Assembly: GCF_900110275.1 (NCBI RefSeq)
Contig: NZ_FODC01000006.1
Span: forward strand, 248,001 to 312,000
Reading direction: 5' to 3'
Source of the DNA: Duganella sp. CF517
Lineage (GTDB): Bacteria; Pseudomonadota; Gammaproteobacteria; Burkholderiales; Burkholderiaceae_D
DNA: 64,000 nucleotides
The notes under the pieces are model-generated. The model was not told the DNA's origin, searched no databases, and was given only the letters and a program-made list of their open reading frames with translations. Made by a program: the position numbers and the translations under genes. Positions 57,852 through 64,000 of this stretch are shown piece after piece; positions within the stretch are counted from its first letter, which is position 1, and each line of letters starts with the position of its first letter.

Positions 57852-58295
57852 ATGTCGACTCCCCCGAGCAGCCTCGCCAAGGCCAAATGGCTGAAGAAAA
57901 TCCAATGGGACGAAAACGGCCTGGTGCCGGTCATCGCCCAGGAAGCCGGCAGCAACGACGTGCTGATGTTCGCGTGGATGAACCGCGACGCGCTGGCCAA
58001 GACGGTCGAGCTGGGCGAGGCGGTGTACTGGAGCCGTTCGCGCAAGAAACTGTGGCACAAGGGCGAGGAGTCCGGCCACACGCAAAAGGTGCTGGAGATC
58101 CGCCTCGACTGCGACGAGGACGTGGTGCTGCTCAAGATCGAGCAGGCCGGCGGCATCGCCTGCCACACGGGCCGGCATTCGTGCTTCTTCCAGAAGTTCG
58201 ACGGCGACGCGCTCGACGGCGACTGGCACAGCAGCGAGCCGGTGCTGAAAGACCCCTCCGATATTTACGCGGCAAAGCCGAAGAAGACCCCATGA
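57852..58295 (+). CDS. hisI: Phosphoribosyl-AMP cyclohydrolase
   Basis: This 147-residue cyclohydrolase has metal-binding residues in RLDCDEDVVLLKIEQ and CHTGRHSCFF, and AWMNRDAL near the N-terminus. HisI and HisE are separate genes here, unlike the fused E. coli protein. It overlaps hisE by 4 bp (ATGA). Confidence 0.97.
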   Translation: MSTPPSSLAKAKWLKKIQWDENGLVPVIAQEAGSNDVLMFAWMNRDALAKTVELGEAVYWSRSRKKLWHKGEESGHTQKVLEIRLDCDEDVVLLKIEQAGGIACHTGRHSCFFQKFDGDALDGDWHSSEPVLKDPSDIYAAKPKKTP

Positions 58296-58630
58296 GCACA
58301 CAACTGGACCGCCTGGCCGAGCTGATCGAGTCACGCAAGCCGGCCAACGGCGGCGACCCCGCCGCCTCCTACGTCGCCAAGCTGTTCGCCAAGGGCGACG
58401 ACGCCATCCTGAAAAAAATCGGCGAGGAAGCCACCGAGACCGTCATGGCCGCCAAGGACGCGCGCGCCAGCGGCGACGGCGACAAGGTGTTGTACGAAGT
58501 GGCCGACCTGTGGTTCCATACGCTGGTGCTGCTGGCCCAGTTCGATCTGAAGCCGCAGCAGGTGCTCGACGAGCTGGCGCGCCGCGAAGGCGTGTCCGGC
58601 ATCGCCGAAAAAGCCGCGCGCAAAGAGTAA
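58292..58630 (+). CDS. hisE: Phosphoribosyl-ATP pyrophosphatase
   Basis: This 112-residue all-alpha NTP pyrophosphatase is of the MazG-like HisE family. The metal-binding EExxE-type residues lie in KKIGEEATETVMAAKD and LYEVADLWFHTLVLL. It completes the histidine gene set apart from hisZ and a histidinol-phosphatase. Confidence 0.95.
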   Translation: MSTQLDRLAELIESRKPANGGDPAASYVAKLFAKGDDAILKKIGEEATETVMAAKDARASGDGDKVLYEVADLWFHTLVLLAQFDLKPQQVLDELARREGVSGIAEKAARKE

Positions 58631-58664
58631 CGCAGGGACAACCCCAACCATTGATGGAGCCGCC

Positions 58665-59036
58665 GTGGAAAACTGCTTGTTTTGCAAGATAGCCGAAAAG
58701 AAAATTCCCTCGACGGCCGTGTACGAGGATGACGAGTTGCTCGCGTTCAAGGATATCAATCCGGCCGCGCCCGTGCATTTGCTGGTGATCCCGAAGAAAC
58801 ACATTTCGACCTTGTCCGATTGCAGCGCCAACGAGGCGCCGCTGCTGGGCAGGATGCTGGCGCTGGCCCCCCGTCTGGCAGAGGAATTCGGCTGCGCGGT
58901 CGGCTATGATGCGGACGGCGCGCCCGGCGGCGGCTACAAGACGCTGATCAACAGTGGGCCGGACGGCGGGCAAGAGGTGTACCATCTGCATTTGCACGTG
59001 ATCGGCGGCGCGCACCCGTGGCGCGGCCAGCGGTAA
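58665..59036 (+). CDS. hinT: HIT family protein (HinT-like)
   Basis: This 123-residue histidine-triad nucleotide hydrolase has HLHLHVIGG near the C-terminus and an N-terminal CLFCKIAEKKIPS. It probably hydrolyses adenosine phosphoramidates. Translation begins at GTG 58665 with GGAG upstream. It is commonly found between hisE and tatA in Betaproteobacteria. Confidence 0.94.
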   Translation: MENCLFCKIAEKKIPSTAVYEDDELLAFKDINPAAPVHLLVIPKKHISTLSDCSANEAPLLGRMLALAPRLAEEFGCAVGYDADGAPGGGYKTLINSGPDGGQEVYHLHLHVIGGAHPWRGQR

Positions 59037-59177
59037 AAGCGTGCTTCCGGGCGGCATCCGGTGGTTGCTATCGCTTGCCACATGACATCTACATGACACG
59101 CCGCTGTTCGCTTATACTGTCGCACGCGGTTCTCGAATCAACGGATAATCTGGGCGCATGCGCCTTGCAAGGGGAAT

Positions 59178-59390
59178 ATGATGGGTTCATTTAGTATTTG
59201 GCACTGGCTGATCGTTCTGGTGATTGTGATGCTGGTGTTCGGCACCAAGAAGCTGAGCAATATGGGTTCCGACATCGGCAAGGCCGTCAAGGGCTTCAAG
59301 GATGGCGTCAAGGGCGACGACGACAAGCCCGTCACGCCGGTCACCCCGAGCACCATCGACGTCGACGCCAAAGAGAAAAACAAGCTGTAA
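59178..59390 (+). CDS. tatA: Twin-arginine translocase subunit TatA
   Basis: This 70-residue protein has one N-terminal membrane helix (SIWHWLIVLVIVMLVFG) followed by the amphipathic helix KKLSNMGSDIGKAVKGFKDGV and an acidic tail. It forms the size-adapting pore for folded proteins. ATG 59178 and ATG 59181 are adjacent; the GGGGAA box suits either. TATACT at 59113-59118 may be the -10 of a tat promoter. Confidence 0.95.
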   Translation: MMGSFSIWHWLIVLVIVMLVFGTKKLSNMGSDIGKAVKGFKDGVKGDDDKPVTPVTPSTIDVDAKEKNKL

Positions 59391-59445
59391 GCCGGTCCGG
59401 GCCCGCGACTTGTCGCCGGGCCCGGTTCGCTGACGCGCATATCCT

Positions 59446-59946
59446 ATGATCGATCTCGGTCTTACCAAACTTGCTGTGATCGGCGTGGTTGCGCTGATCG
59501 TCATCGGTCCCGAAAAGCTGCCCCGCGTGGCGCGCATGGCCGGGACCTTGTACGGGCGCGCCCAGCGCTACCTGAACGAGGTCAAATCCGAGGTCTCGCG
59601 CGAAATCGAGCTGGAGGAACTGAAAAACCTCCACAAGACGGTGCAGGACGCCGCGCAGAACATCAAAAGCGACGTGGAAAACTCGATTTCGCAGAATATC
59701 TCCGAAGTCGAGAACGCCTGGCACGACACGCCGGCGTCGATCCCCGACACCGCCTCGTACGGCAGCGTCAGCACGGACGACCTGGCGCGCAAGGCGCGCG
59801 AATTCCGCCGCAAGAAGGTGGTGCGCAGCGCCGCCATTCCGGCCTGGTATAAACAGCGCCACGGCGGCAAGCTGCATGTGACCTCCGGCGCGGCGCGCGT
59901 CGCCCGTTTCCGCCCACGCGGCAATACCAACGCTAGCTTCTACTAA
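59446..59946 (+). CDS. tatB: Twin-arginine translocase subunit TatB
   Basis: This 166-residue receptor component starts MIDLGLTKLAVIGVVALIVIGPEKLPRVAR. The Glu-Lys-Leu-Pro turn after the membrane helix is the TatB mark. A long amphipathic and disordered C-terminus follows. Its stop codon shares one base with the tatC start. Confidence 0.95.
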   Translation: MIDLGLTKLAVIGVVALIVIGPEKLPRVARMAGTLYGRAQRYLNEVKSEVSREIELEELKNLHKTVQDAAQNIKSDVENSISQNISEVENAWHDTPASIPDTASYGSVSTDDLARKAREFRRKKVVRSAAIPAWYKQRHGGKLHVTSGAARVARFRPRGNTNASFY

Positions 59947-60704
59947 TGACTACACCGAACTCCGGCGAAGAAACCTTCATCTCCCACCTGGTCGAACTGC
60001 GCGACCGTCTGGTCAAGGCGTCGATCGGCGTGGCGCTGGTGTGCCTGGGGTTGATGATCTGGCCGGGACCGGCGCAAATCTACGATTTCATCGCGCAGCC
60101 GATGATCGCGTCCCTGCCGGTCGGCTCGAAGATGATCGCCACCGGCGTCATTTCGCCGTTCCTGGTGCCGATGAAGGTGACCTTGGTGATCTCGATCATC
60201 CTGTCGCTGCCGTGGGTGTTGTACCAGCTGTGGGCGTTCGTCGCGCCCGGCCTGTACGCCCATGAGAAGCGCCTGATCGCGCCGCTGGTCATTTCGTCGT
60301 CGTTCCTGTTCATGTCGGGCGTGGCGTTCTGCTACTTCCTGGTGTTCGGCCGCGTGTTCCAGTTCATCGCCGAGTTCTCGCCGCAGTCGATCGCGGTGAC
60401 GCCGGACATCGAAAACTATCTCGACTTCGTCATGTCGATGTGCCTGGCCTTCGGCGCCACCTTCGAGGTGCCGGTGGTGGTGGTGATCCTGGTGCGCATG
60501 GGCTTTGTCACCGTGGCCAAGCTCAAGGAGATCCGCCCCTACGCCATCGTTGGCGCGTTCGTCATCGCGGCCATTGTCACGCCGCCGGACGCGGTCAGCA
60601 TGTTCTCGCTGGCTATTCCGATGTGCCTGCTGTTCGAGCTGGGCTTGCTGGTGGCGCCGATGTTCGTGCGCATGTCGACGGCGCCGGAAGAAAAGCAGTC
60701 CTAG
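59946..60704 (+). CDS. tatC: Twin-arginine translocase subunit TatC
   Basis: This 252-residue protein has six membrane helices and binds twin-arginine signal peptides. Features are ETFISHLVELRDRLVKA, PFLVPMKVTLVISIILSLPWVLYQLWAFVAPGLY and FGATFEVPVVVVILVRMGFV. The start overlaps tatB by one base. The stop is 1 bp from the stop of the convergent downstream gene. Confidence 0.97.
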   Translation: MTTPNSGEETFISHLVELRDRLVKASIGVALVCLGLMIWPGPAQIYDFIAQPMIASLPVGSKMIATGVISPFLVPMKVTLVISIILSLPWVLYQLWAFVAPGLYAHEKRLIAPLVISSSFLFMSGVAFCYFLVFGRVFQFIAEFSPQSIAVTPDIENYLDFVMSMCLAFGATFEVPVVVVILVRMGFVTVAKLKEIRPYAIVGAFVIAAIVTPPDAVSMFSLAIPMCLLFELGLLVAPMFVRMSTAPEEKQS

Positions 60705-60705
60705 T

Positions 60706-61098
60706 CTAGGGCAATATTTTCGCCATCATAAAGACCTGTGTCGCCAGGGTGAGTGCGCTCGTTGCGAGCGATAAGCCGGTCAGCCAGTACACGACTTTGA
60801 ACTTGGCGTTCATGCGTGCTTCCAGCGCATCGATCTCACTCTTCAACAGGTCGATGCGCGAGTAGATTTCGCTCTTTAGCATATCGATGCGCGCATACAC
60901 CTCGCTCTTGAGCATATCCATTCTCGCCAAGAGCTCGCTTCTCACCAGCACCAGCACCAGCTCGGCCGGCGCGACGCTGGCCGTCGCCAACGCGTCGCTT
61001 AATGCCTGCGCGTGGGCGTCGGCCTGATCGGGTGGAATTCCGGCTTCGGCCAGCCTTCTGGCGTACTCAAGGGTATCGAATTTGATCGGCATGGTCAT
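60706..61098 (-). CDS. DUF1640-like coiled-coil protein with C-terminal membrane helix
   Basis: This 130-residue protein has a globular N-terminus (KFDTLEYARRLAEAGIPPDQADAHAQALSDAL) and three successive 11-residue units of the type ARIDMLKSEIY (about 58-92). A membrane helix lies near 105-127. This layout matches DUF1640/CCDC90-like proteins. ATG 61098 is chosen over GTG 61104 because GGGAG lies 5 nt upstream. Function is unknown; the family is often found in several copies per genome. Confidence 0.75.
   Translation of the reverse strand: MTMPIKFDTLEYARRLAEAGIPPDQADAHAQALSDALATASVAPAELVLVLVRSELLARMDMLKSEVYARIDMLKSEIYSRIDLLKSEIDALEARMNAKFKVVYWLTGLSLATSALTLATQVFMMAKILP
60829..60928. repeat. 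Three 33-bp tandem coding repeats
   Basis: The three 11-residue units of the coiled-coil protein are encoded by imperfect 33-bp direct repeats with recurring GCTCTT and GCATATC/CAGGTC blocks. The repeat length equals one hendecad, so length changes would keep the coiled-coil register. Confidence 0.65.
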
Positions 61099-61216
61099 GA
61101 TCACTCCCGGCTTTTATCGTAGCAGAACCGGCCCGGCACGGGCTAAGCGACCATCGTATCGAATCGGTGGATGAGGCCTTTGCGCGCTCGCAAGCGCGCC
61201 AGTGCGCGATCCAACT

Positions 61217-61250
61217 AAAACGGGGCGCCAACATTGCTGCCGGCGCCCCG
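61217..61250 (-). terminator. Rho-independent terminator after the DUF885 gene
   Basis: CGGGGCGCC (61221-61229) pairs perfectly with GGCGCCCCG (61242-61250). Read on the minus strand the hairpin is followed by four T residues, 27 bp after the stop codon. Confidence 0.75.
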
Positions 61251-61276
61251 CTTCGCATATCCATGCCGTGTAGCCA

Positions 61277-63229
61277 CTACTTCGTCATCAAGCCCTTGAT
61301 CACCCGCACCGGCGCGCTGCCATAGCTGAGGAATTGCTCGTGGAATTCCTTCAGGTTGAACTTGTCGCCCAAGGCCTGCTTGCGCTCCTCGCGCAATTCC
61401 ATGATCTCGCTGTAGCCGCTGAAATAGCTGGTCAGCTGCACCGACGACACCTGCACCCGGTGCCATTTCTCGACCGCCTCGGTGCGCGTCTGGAAGGCCT
61501 GGCGCGTCAACAGGTCGATCGCCTGCTCCTCCGTCATGCCCAGCACGTGCACGCTGTAGTCGAGGATGGTGTTGGTCACGCTGCGCAGGTTCCACTTCGA
61601 ATACATCAGCCACATCTCCGGCGCGTTGTCGCCGTAGCCCGATTCGAGCATCATGCGCTCGCCGTAGACCGCCCAGCCCTCGACCATCGCGCCGTTGCCG
61701 AAGATCGACTTGACGATGGACGGCGACTTGTTGGCGTACACCAGTTGCGCATAGTGTCCGGGAATCGCCTCGTGGATGTTGAGGATCTGCAAGATCCAGT
61801 GGTTGTACTCGCGCAGGCTGCTCTCGGCCGCCTCCGCCGTCGCGCCGTCGAGCGGAGTGACGTTGTAGTAGGTGCGGTCCTGCGGCCGGTAGGGCCCCGG
61901 CGCGTCGATGCTGGCGCCGGCCACACCGGCCTGGTAGGCCGGCGTCGCGCGCACTTCAAGTGGCTTGTTGCGGTCCAGGGTCAGCAGGTTCTTGCTGATC
62001 ACCCAGTCCTGCAGCACCGGGATCTGGCGCTTGATCTCGTTGACGAAATCCTCGCGCCGCACATGGTTGGCCGACAGCTTGTCGATCATCATGCCGATCT
62101 TGGCGAACCGGTCGGCCGGCTTGGCCACGCCGGGCAGATACTTGTCCCACATGCCGTCGGACAGCTTGTCCATATTGACCAGCAGCTCCTCGCGCGTGGC
62201 CAGCGCCTTCTGGTAGGTCTGTTCGGCGGTGCTGCCGGACTGGATGTCGTAGGCGAACTTCTGCTCATACATCGCCTTGCCGATGCGGAAGGTGCGGCGG
62301 CCGCGCGTGTCCATCAGCTTGTCCATCTCGCGGAGGAAGGCGACGTAGTTGTCGACCGCCGTCAGCGCCGCGTTGACGCGCTGCGTGAACTGCTGCTTCT
62401 CGATCGGCGTCAGGATCGAGGCCTGCGCCGCCTTGTCGACCTCGATCAGCACGGTCTGCACGCCGGGCGCCTGCTTGATCGCCAGGCGCGTGTGCTCGCG
62501 CGTCGGGTTGACGATGTTGTTGCGCGCCGCCTCGTAGTAGGCCGGAATGCTGGCGATGCGCTTGAGCAGGGTGCGCAGGCGCTGCGGCTGGGCCGCGTAT
62601 TCGGTGCCCAAAATCAGGTCCAGCGGCCCGGCGACGTTGTAGCTGGCAGGATTCCACTCGAACTCGCGCAGGGTGGTCAGGCGGAAGCGGTCGCTATCGA
62701 GCTTGTTCATCAGCAGCGCCAGGTCGGTGCGCTGCTTCGGCGACAGCTGGCTGGCGTTGACTTTGCCGAAGCGCAGTTTCCAGTCGTCGATGAAGGCCAG
62801 CTCCCTGGTCTGCGTGGCCGCGTCCGGGATACTCAAGGTGGCGGCGGTGTCGTACTTGCCGGCGTAGATCGCGCTTTCCGAATCGATGCGCCACAGGGCG
62901 TTGAGGAACTGGTTGCTCAGGGTGTCGAACGAGCGGTCCTGGCGCCGTTCGGACACCGCGGCCACCGCCGGCCGGGTCGCGACCACCGCCGTCGTCGCCG
63001 CGGCGGCGGCCACGGCCTTGCCTTTGCCGCCCTTCCTGGTGGTCTTGCCGTCTTTGCCGGCCTTGCCGGCGGGCGCGGTTTTGGTGCCGGTCTTGCTGCT
63101 GTTTTTGCTACCCTTGGCGTTCTTGTTTTTACTACTGGTGCTGGCGTCCTTGTTGGCGGGCGCCGCGCCGGCCGGCGCGAAGGCGAGTGCCGCCATCACC
63201 ACCGCCAGTGCAATTTTTGTCTTGATCAT
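61277..63229 (-). CDS. Exported DUF885 family metallopeptidase-like protein
   Basis: This 650-residue protein has a signal peptide (about 1-22) and a Lys/Ser/Gly/Thr-rich linker (about 25-75) with an Ala stretch. The DUF885 domain begins near 95. The zinc-peptidase-like motif HEAIPGHY starts at His486, and GWAVYGERMMLE follows with a candidate third ligand Glu, as in M32-like carboxypeptidases. It is probably periplasmic. The substrate is unknown. The low-complexity basic linker is longer than I would expect for the family. Confidence 0.85.
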   Translation of the reverse strand: MIKTKIALAVVMAALAFAPAGAAPANKDASTSSKNKNAKGSKNSSKTGTKTAPAGKAGKDGKTTRKGGKGKAVAAAAATTAVVATRPAVAAVSERRQDRSFDTLSNQFLNALWRIDSESAIYAGKYDTAATLSIPDAATQTRELAFIDDWKLRFGKVNASQLSPKQRTDLALLMNKLDSDRFRLTTLREFEWNPASYNVAGPLDLILGTEYAAQPQRLRTLLKRIASIPAYYEAARNNIVNPTREHTRLAIKQAPGVQTVLIEVDKAAQASILTPIEKQQFTQRVNAALTAVDNYVAFLREMDKLMDTRGRRTFRIGKAMYEQKFAYDIQSGSTAEQTYQKALATREELLVNMDKLSDGMWDKYLPGVAKPADRFAKIGMMIDKLSANHVRREDFVNEIKRQIPVLQDWVISKNLLTLDRNKPLEVRATPAYQAGVAGASIDAPGPYRPQDRTYYNVTPLDGATAEAAESSLREYNHWILQILNIHEAIPGHYAQLVYANKSPSIVKSIFGNGAMVEGWAVYGERMMLESGYGDNAPEMWLMYSKWNLRSVTNTILDYSVHVLGMTEEQAIDLLTRQAFQTRTEAVEKWHRVQVSSVQLTSYFSGYSEIMELREERKQALGDKFNLKEFHEQFLSYGSAPVRVIKGLMTK

Positions 63230-63369
63230 CGTCTGCAGCCTTGTGTTTATTTTGACAAGGCACGCGTGTCCACATCACGCGGTGGCAAGCGTGCCGAGTC
63301 GAAGCGATGGAGATTATCACTAATCGGCCCGCTTGAGAGCGCCCGATACAAGACAAAACGCGGCCGCGC

Positions 63370-64000
63370 CTACTTCTTCAACCCTTCTTGCAGCATCCCG
63401 AGCATCTCGCCGGCCGACATGCGGCCCGAGACGTCGCTGCCTTCGAGCAAGCTGTCGGCCAGGTCGCGCTTGTGCTGGTGCAGGTCGACGATGCCTTCCT
63501 CGATCGTGTGGCGCGCCACCAGGCGGTAGATGGTCACCGGGCGCAGCTGGCCCATGCGGTGGGCGCGGTCCGACGCCTGGTCCTCCACCGCCGGATTCCA
63601 CCAAGGGTCCATGTGGATCACGTAGTCGGCGGCGGTCAGGTTGATGCCGACCCCGCCCGCCTTCAGGCTGATCAGGAAGACGTCGCCGATGCCGGCCTGG
63701 AAGGCGTCGACCCGCTTCTTGCGGTCGGCCATCGAGGTCGAACCATCGAGGTACTGGTAGCCGATGCCGTTGGCGTCGAGGTGCGCGCGGATCAGCGACA
63801 GGTGGTCGACGAACTGGCTGAACACCAGCACCTTGTGGCGGTTCTCCAGCAGCCCCTCGAGCAGGTGCGCGAACGCCGCCAGCTTGCTGCTGGCCAGCCC
63901 CAGTTCCGGCGCGATCAGGTTCGGATTGCAGCAGGCGCGCCGCAGCCGCATGATCTCGGCCAGGATCTGGATCGACTTCTTCTCGGCCGGGCCCTCGACG
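63370..64000 (-). CDS. SNF2-family helicase, C-terminal part (truncated by window edge)
   Basis: Only the last ~210 residues are visible. They include the second RecA-like domain: KVLVFSQFVDHLSLI, YLDGSTSMADRKKRV, LISLKAGGVGINLTAADYVIHMDPWWNPAVEDQASDRAHRMGQ and a C-terminal GEMLGMLQEGL. The reading frame stays open to position 64000. It resembles the C-terminal domain of the helicase at 30.6-33.8 kb but is clearly a different gene. Confidence 0.9.
   Translation of the reverse strand, partial: VEGPAEKKSIQILAEIMRLRRACCNPNLIAPELGLASSKLAAFAHLLEGLLENRHKVLVFSQFVDHLSLIRAHLDANGIGYQYLDGSTSMADRKKRVDAFQAGIGDVFLISLKAGGVGINLTAADYVIHMDPWWNPAVEDQASDRAHRMGQLRPVTIYRLVARHTIEEGIVDLHQHKRDLADSLLEGSDVSGRMSAGEMLGMLQEGLKK

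Noticed and set aside
61334..63529. 731-codon plus-strand frame opposite the DUF885 gene
   Set aside because: Shadow of the real minus-strand gene, which has a signal peptide and the HEAIPGHY motif.

Overview
The window looks like a chromosome segment of a high-GC betaproteobacterium of the Oxalobacteraceae (Massilia/Duganella/Janthinobacterium type). The evidence is protein-level resemblance, an mla - bolA - murA - hisGDCBHAFIE - hit - tatABC gene order typical of Betaproteobacteria, a short-form HisG, and glutamate synthase genes followed by mla. There are no rRNA or tRNA genes, no CRISPR array and no prophage. Genus-level assignment is inference.

Layout. (1) 1-3681, minus strand: part of the leucine/isovalerate degradation (liu) pathway (liuC partial, a secreted hydrolase, liuB) preceded by ychJ. 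A LiuR-type palindrome lies inside the ychJ coding sequence. (2) 3845-18639: a peptidoglycan turnover and salvage region, with a GntR/UTRA regulator, AmpG-like permease, DigH-like GHL10 hydrolase lipoprotein, GlcNAc-kinase-like sugar kinase, AmiD-like amidase lipoprotein and D-Ala-D-Ala dipeptidase. After an aldo/keto reductase/LysR divergent pair come a PBP4-type DacB, a SpmA-SpmB fusion, a family 5 solute-binding protein and a YihY membrane protein. (3) 19097-25753, minus strand: acyl-CoA catabolism with liuR - liuA - aceK - thiolase - SDR - acyl-CoA dehydrogenase. (4) 26141-30405: small regulators, ubiX, grxD and tex. (5) 30645-36544: an SNF2 helicase, a soluble PAS histidine kinase, an OmpR-type regulator, and a solitary REP-associated tyrosine transposase (RAYT) with its own inverted repeats. 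(6) 36740-42986: gltBD. (7) 43501-60704: a long co-directional block with mlaFEDACB, a two-gene ABC-2 exporter, ibaG/bolA, murA, the complete his operon with a DNA methyltransferase inserted between hisD and hisC, hinT and tatABC. (8) 60706-64000, minus strand: a coiled-coil protein, a DUF885 peptidase-like protein and the C-terminal part of a second SNF2 helicase.

How the parts fit. Leucine catabolism and acetyl-CoA handling are probably co-controlled by LiuR through three 16-bp palindromes of the form ACGTTKACGTMAACGT. The peptidoglycan region could strip stem peptides (amidase), cut denuded glycans (DigH-like), import muropeptides or sugars (AmpG-like), phosphorylate the amino sugar and split D-Ala-D-Ala, under the GntR regulator. 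The mla-to-tat block combines outer-membrane lipid homeostasis, wall precursor synthesis, histidine synthesis and protein export.

The most unusual non-coding material is a family of repeat elements at about 18.96-19.09, 27.96-28.05 and 43.07-43.22 kb, whose stems differ between loci but stay complementary within each locus. A 219-bp degenerate giant hairpin lies at 10676-10894, and a possible small RNA locus at 18641-18947.
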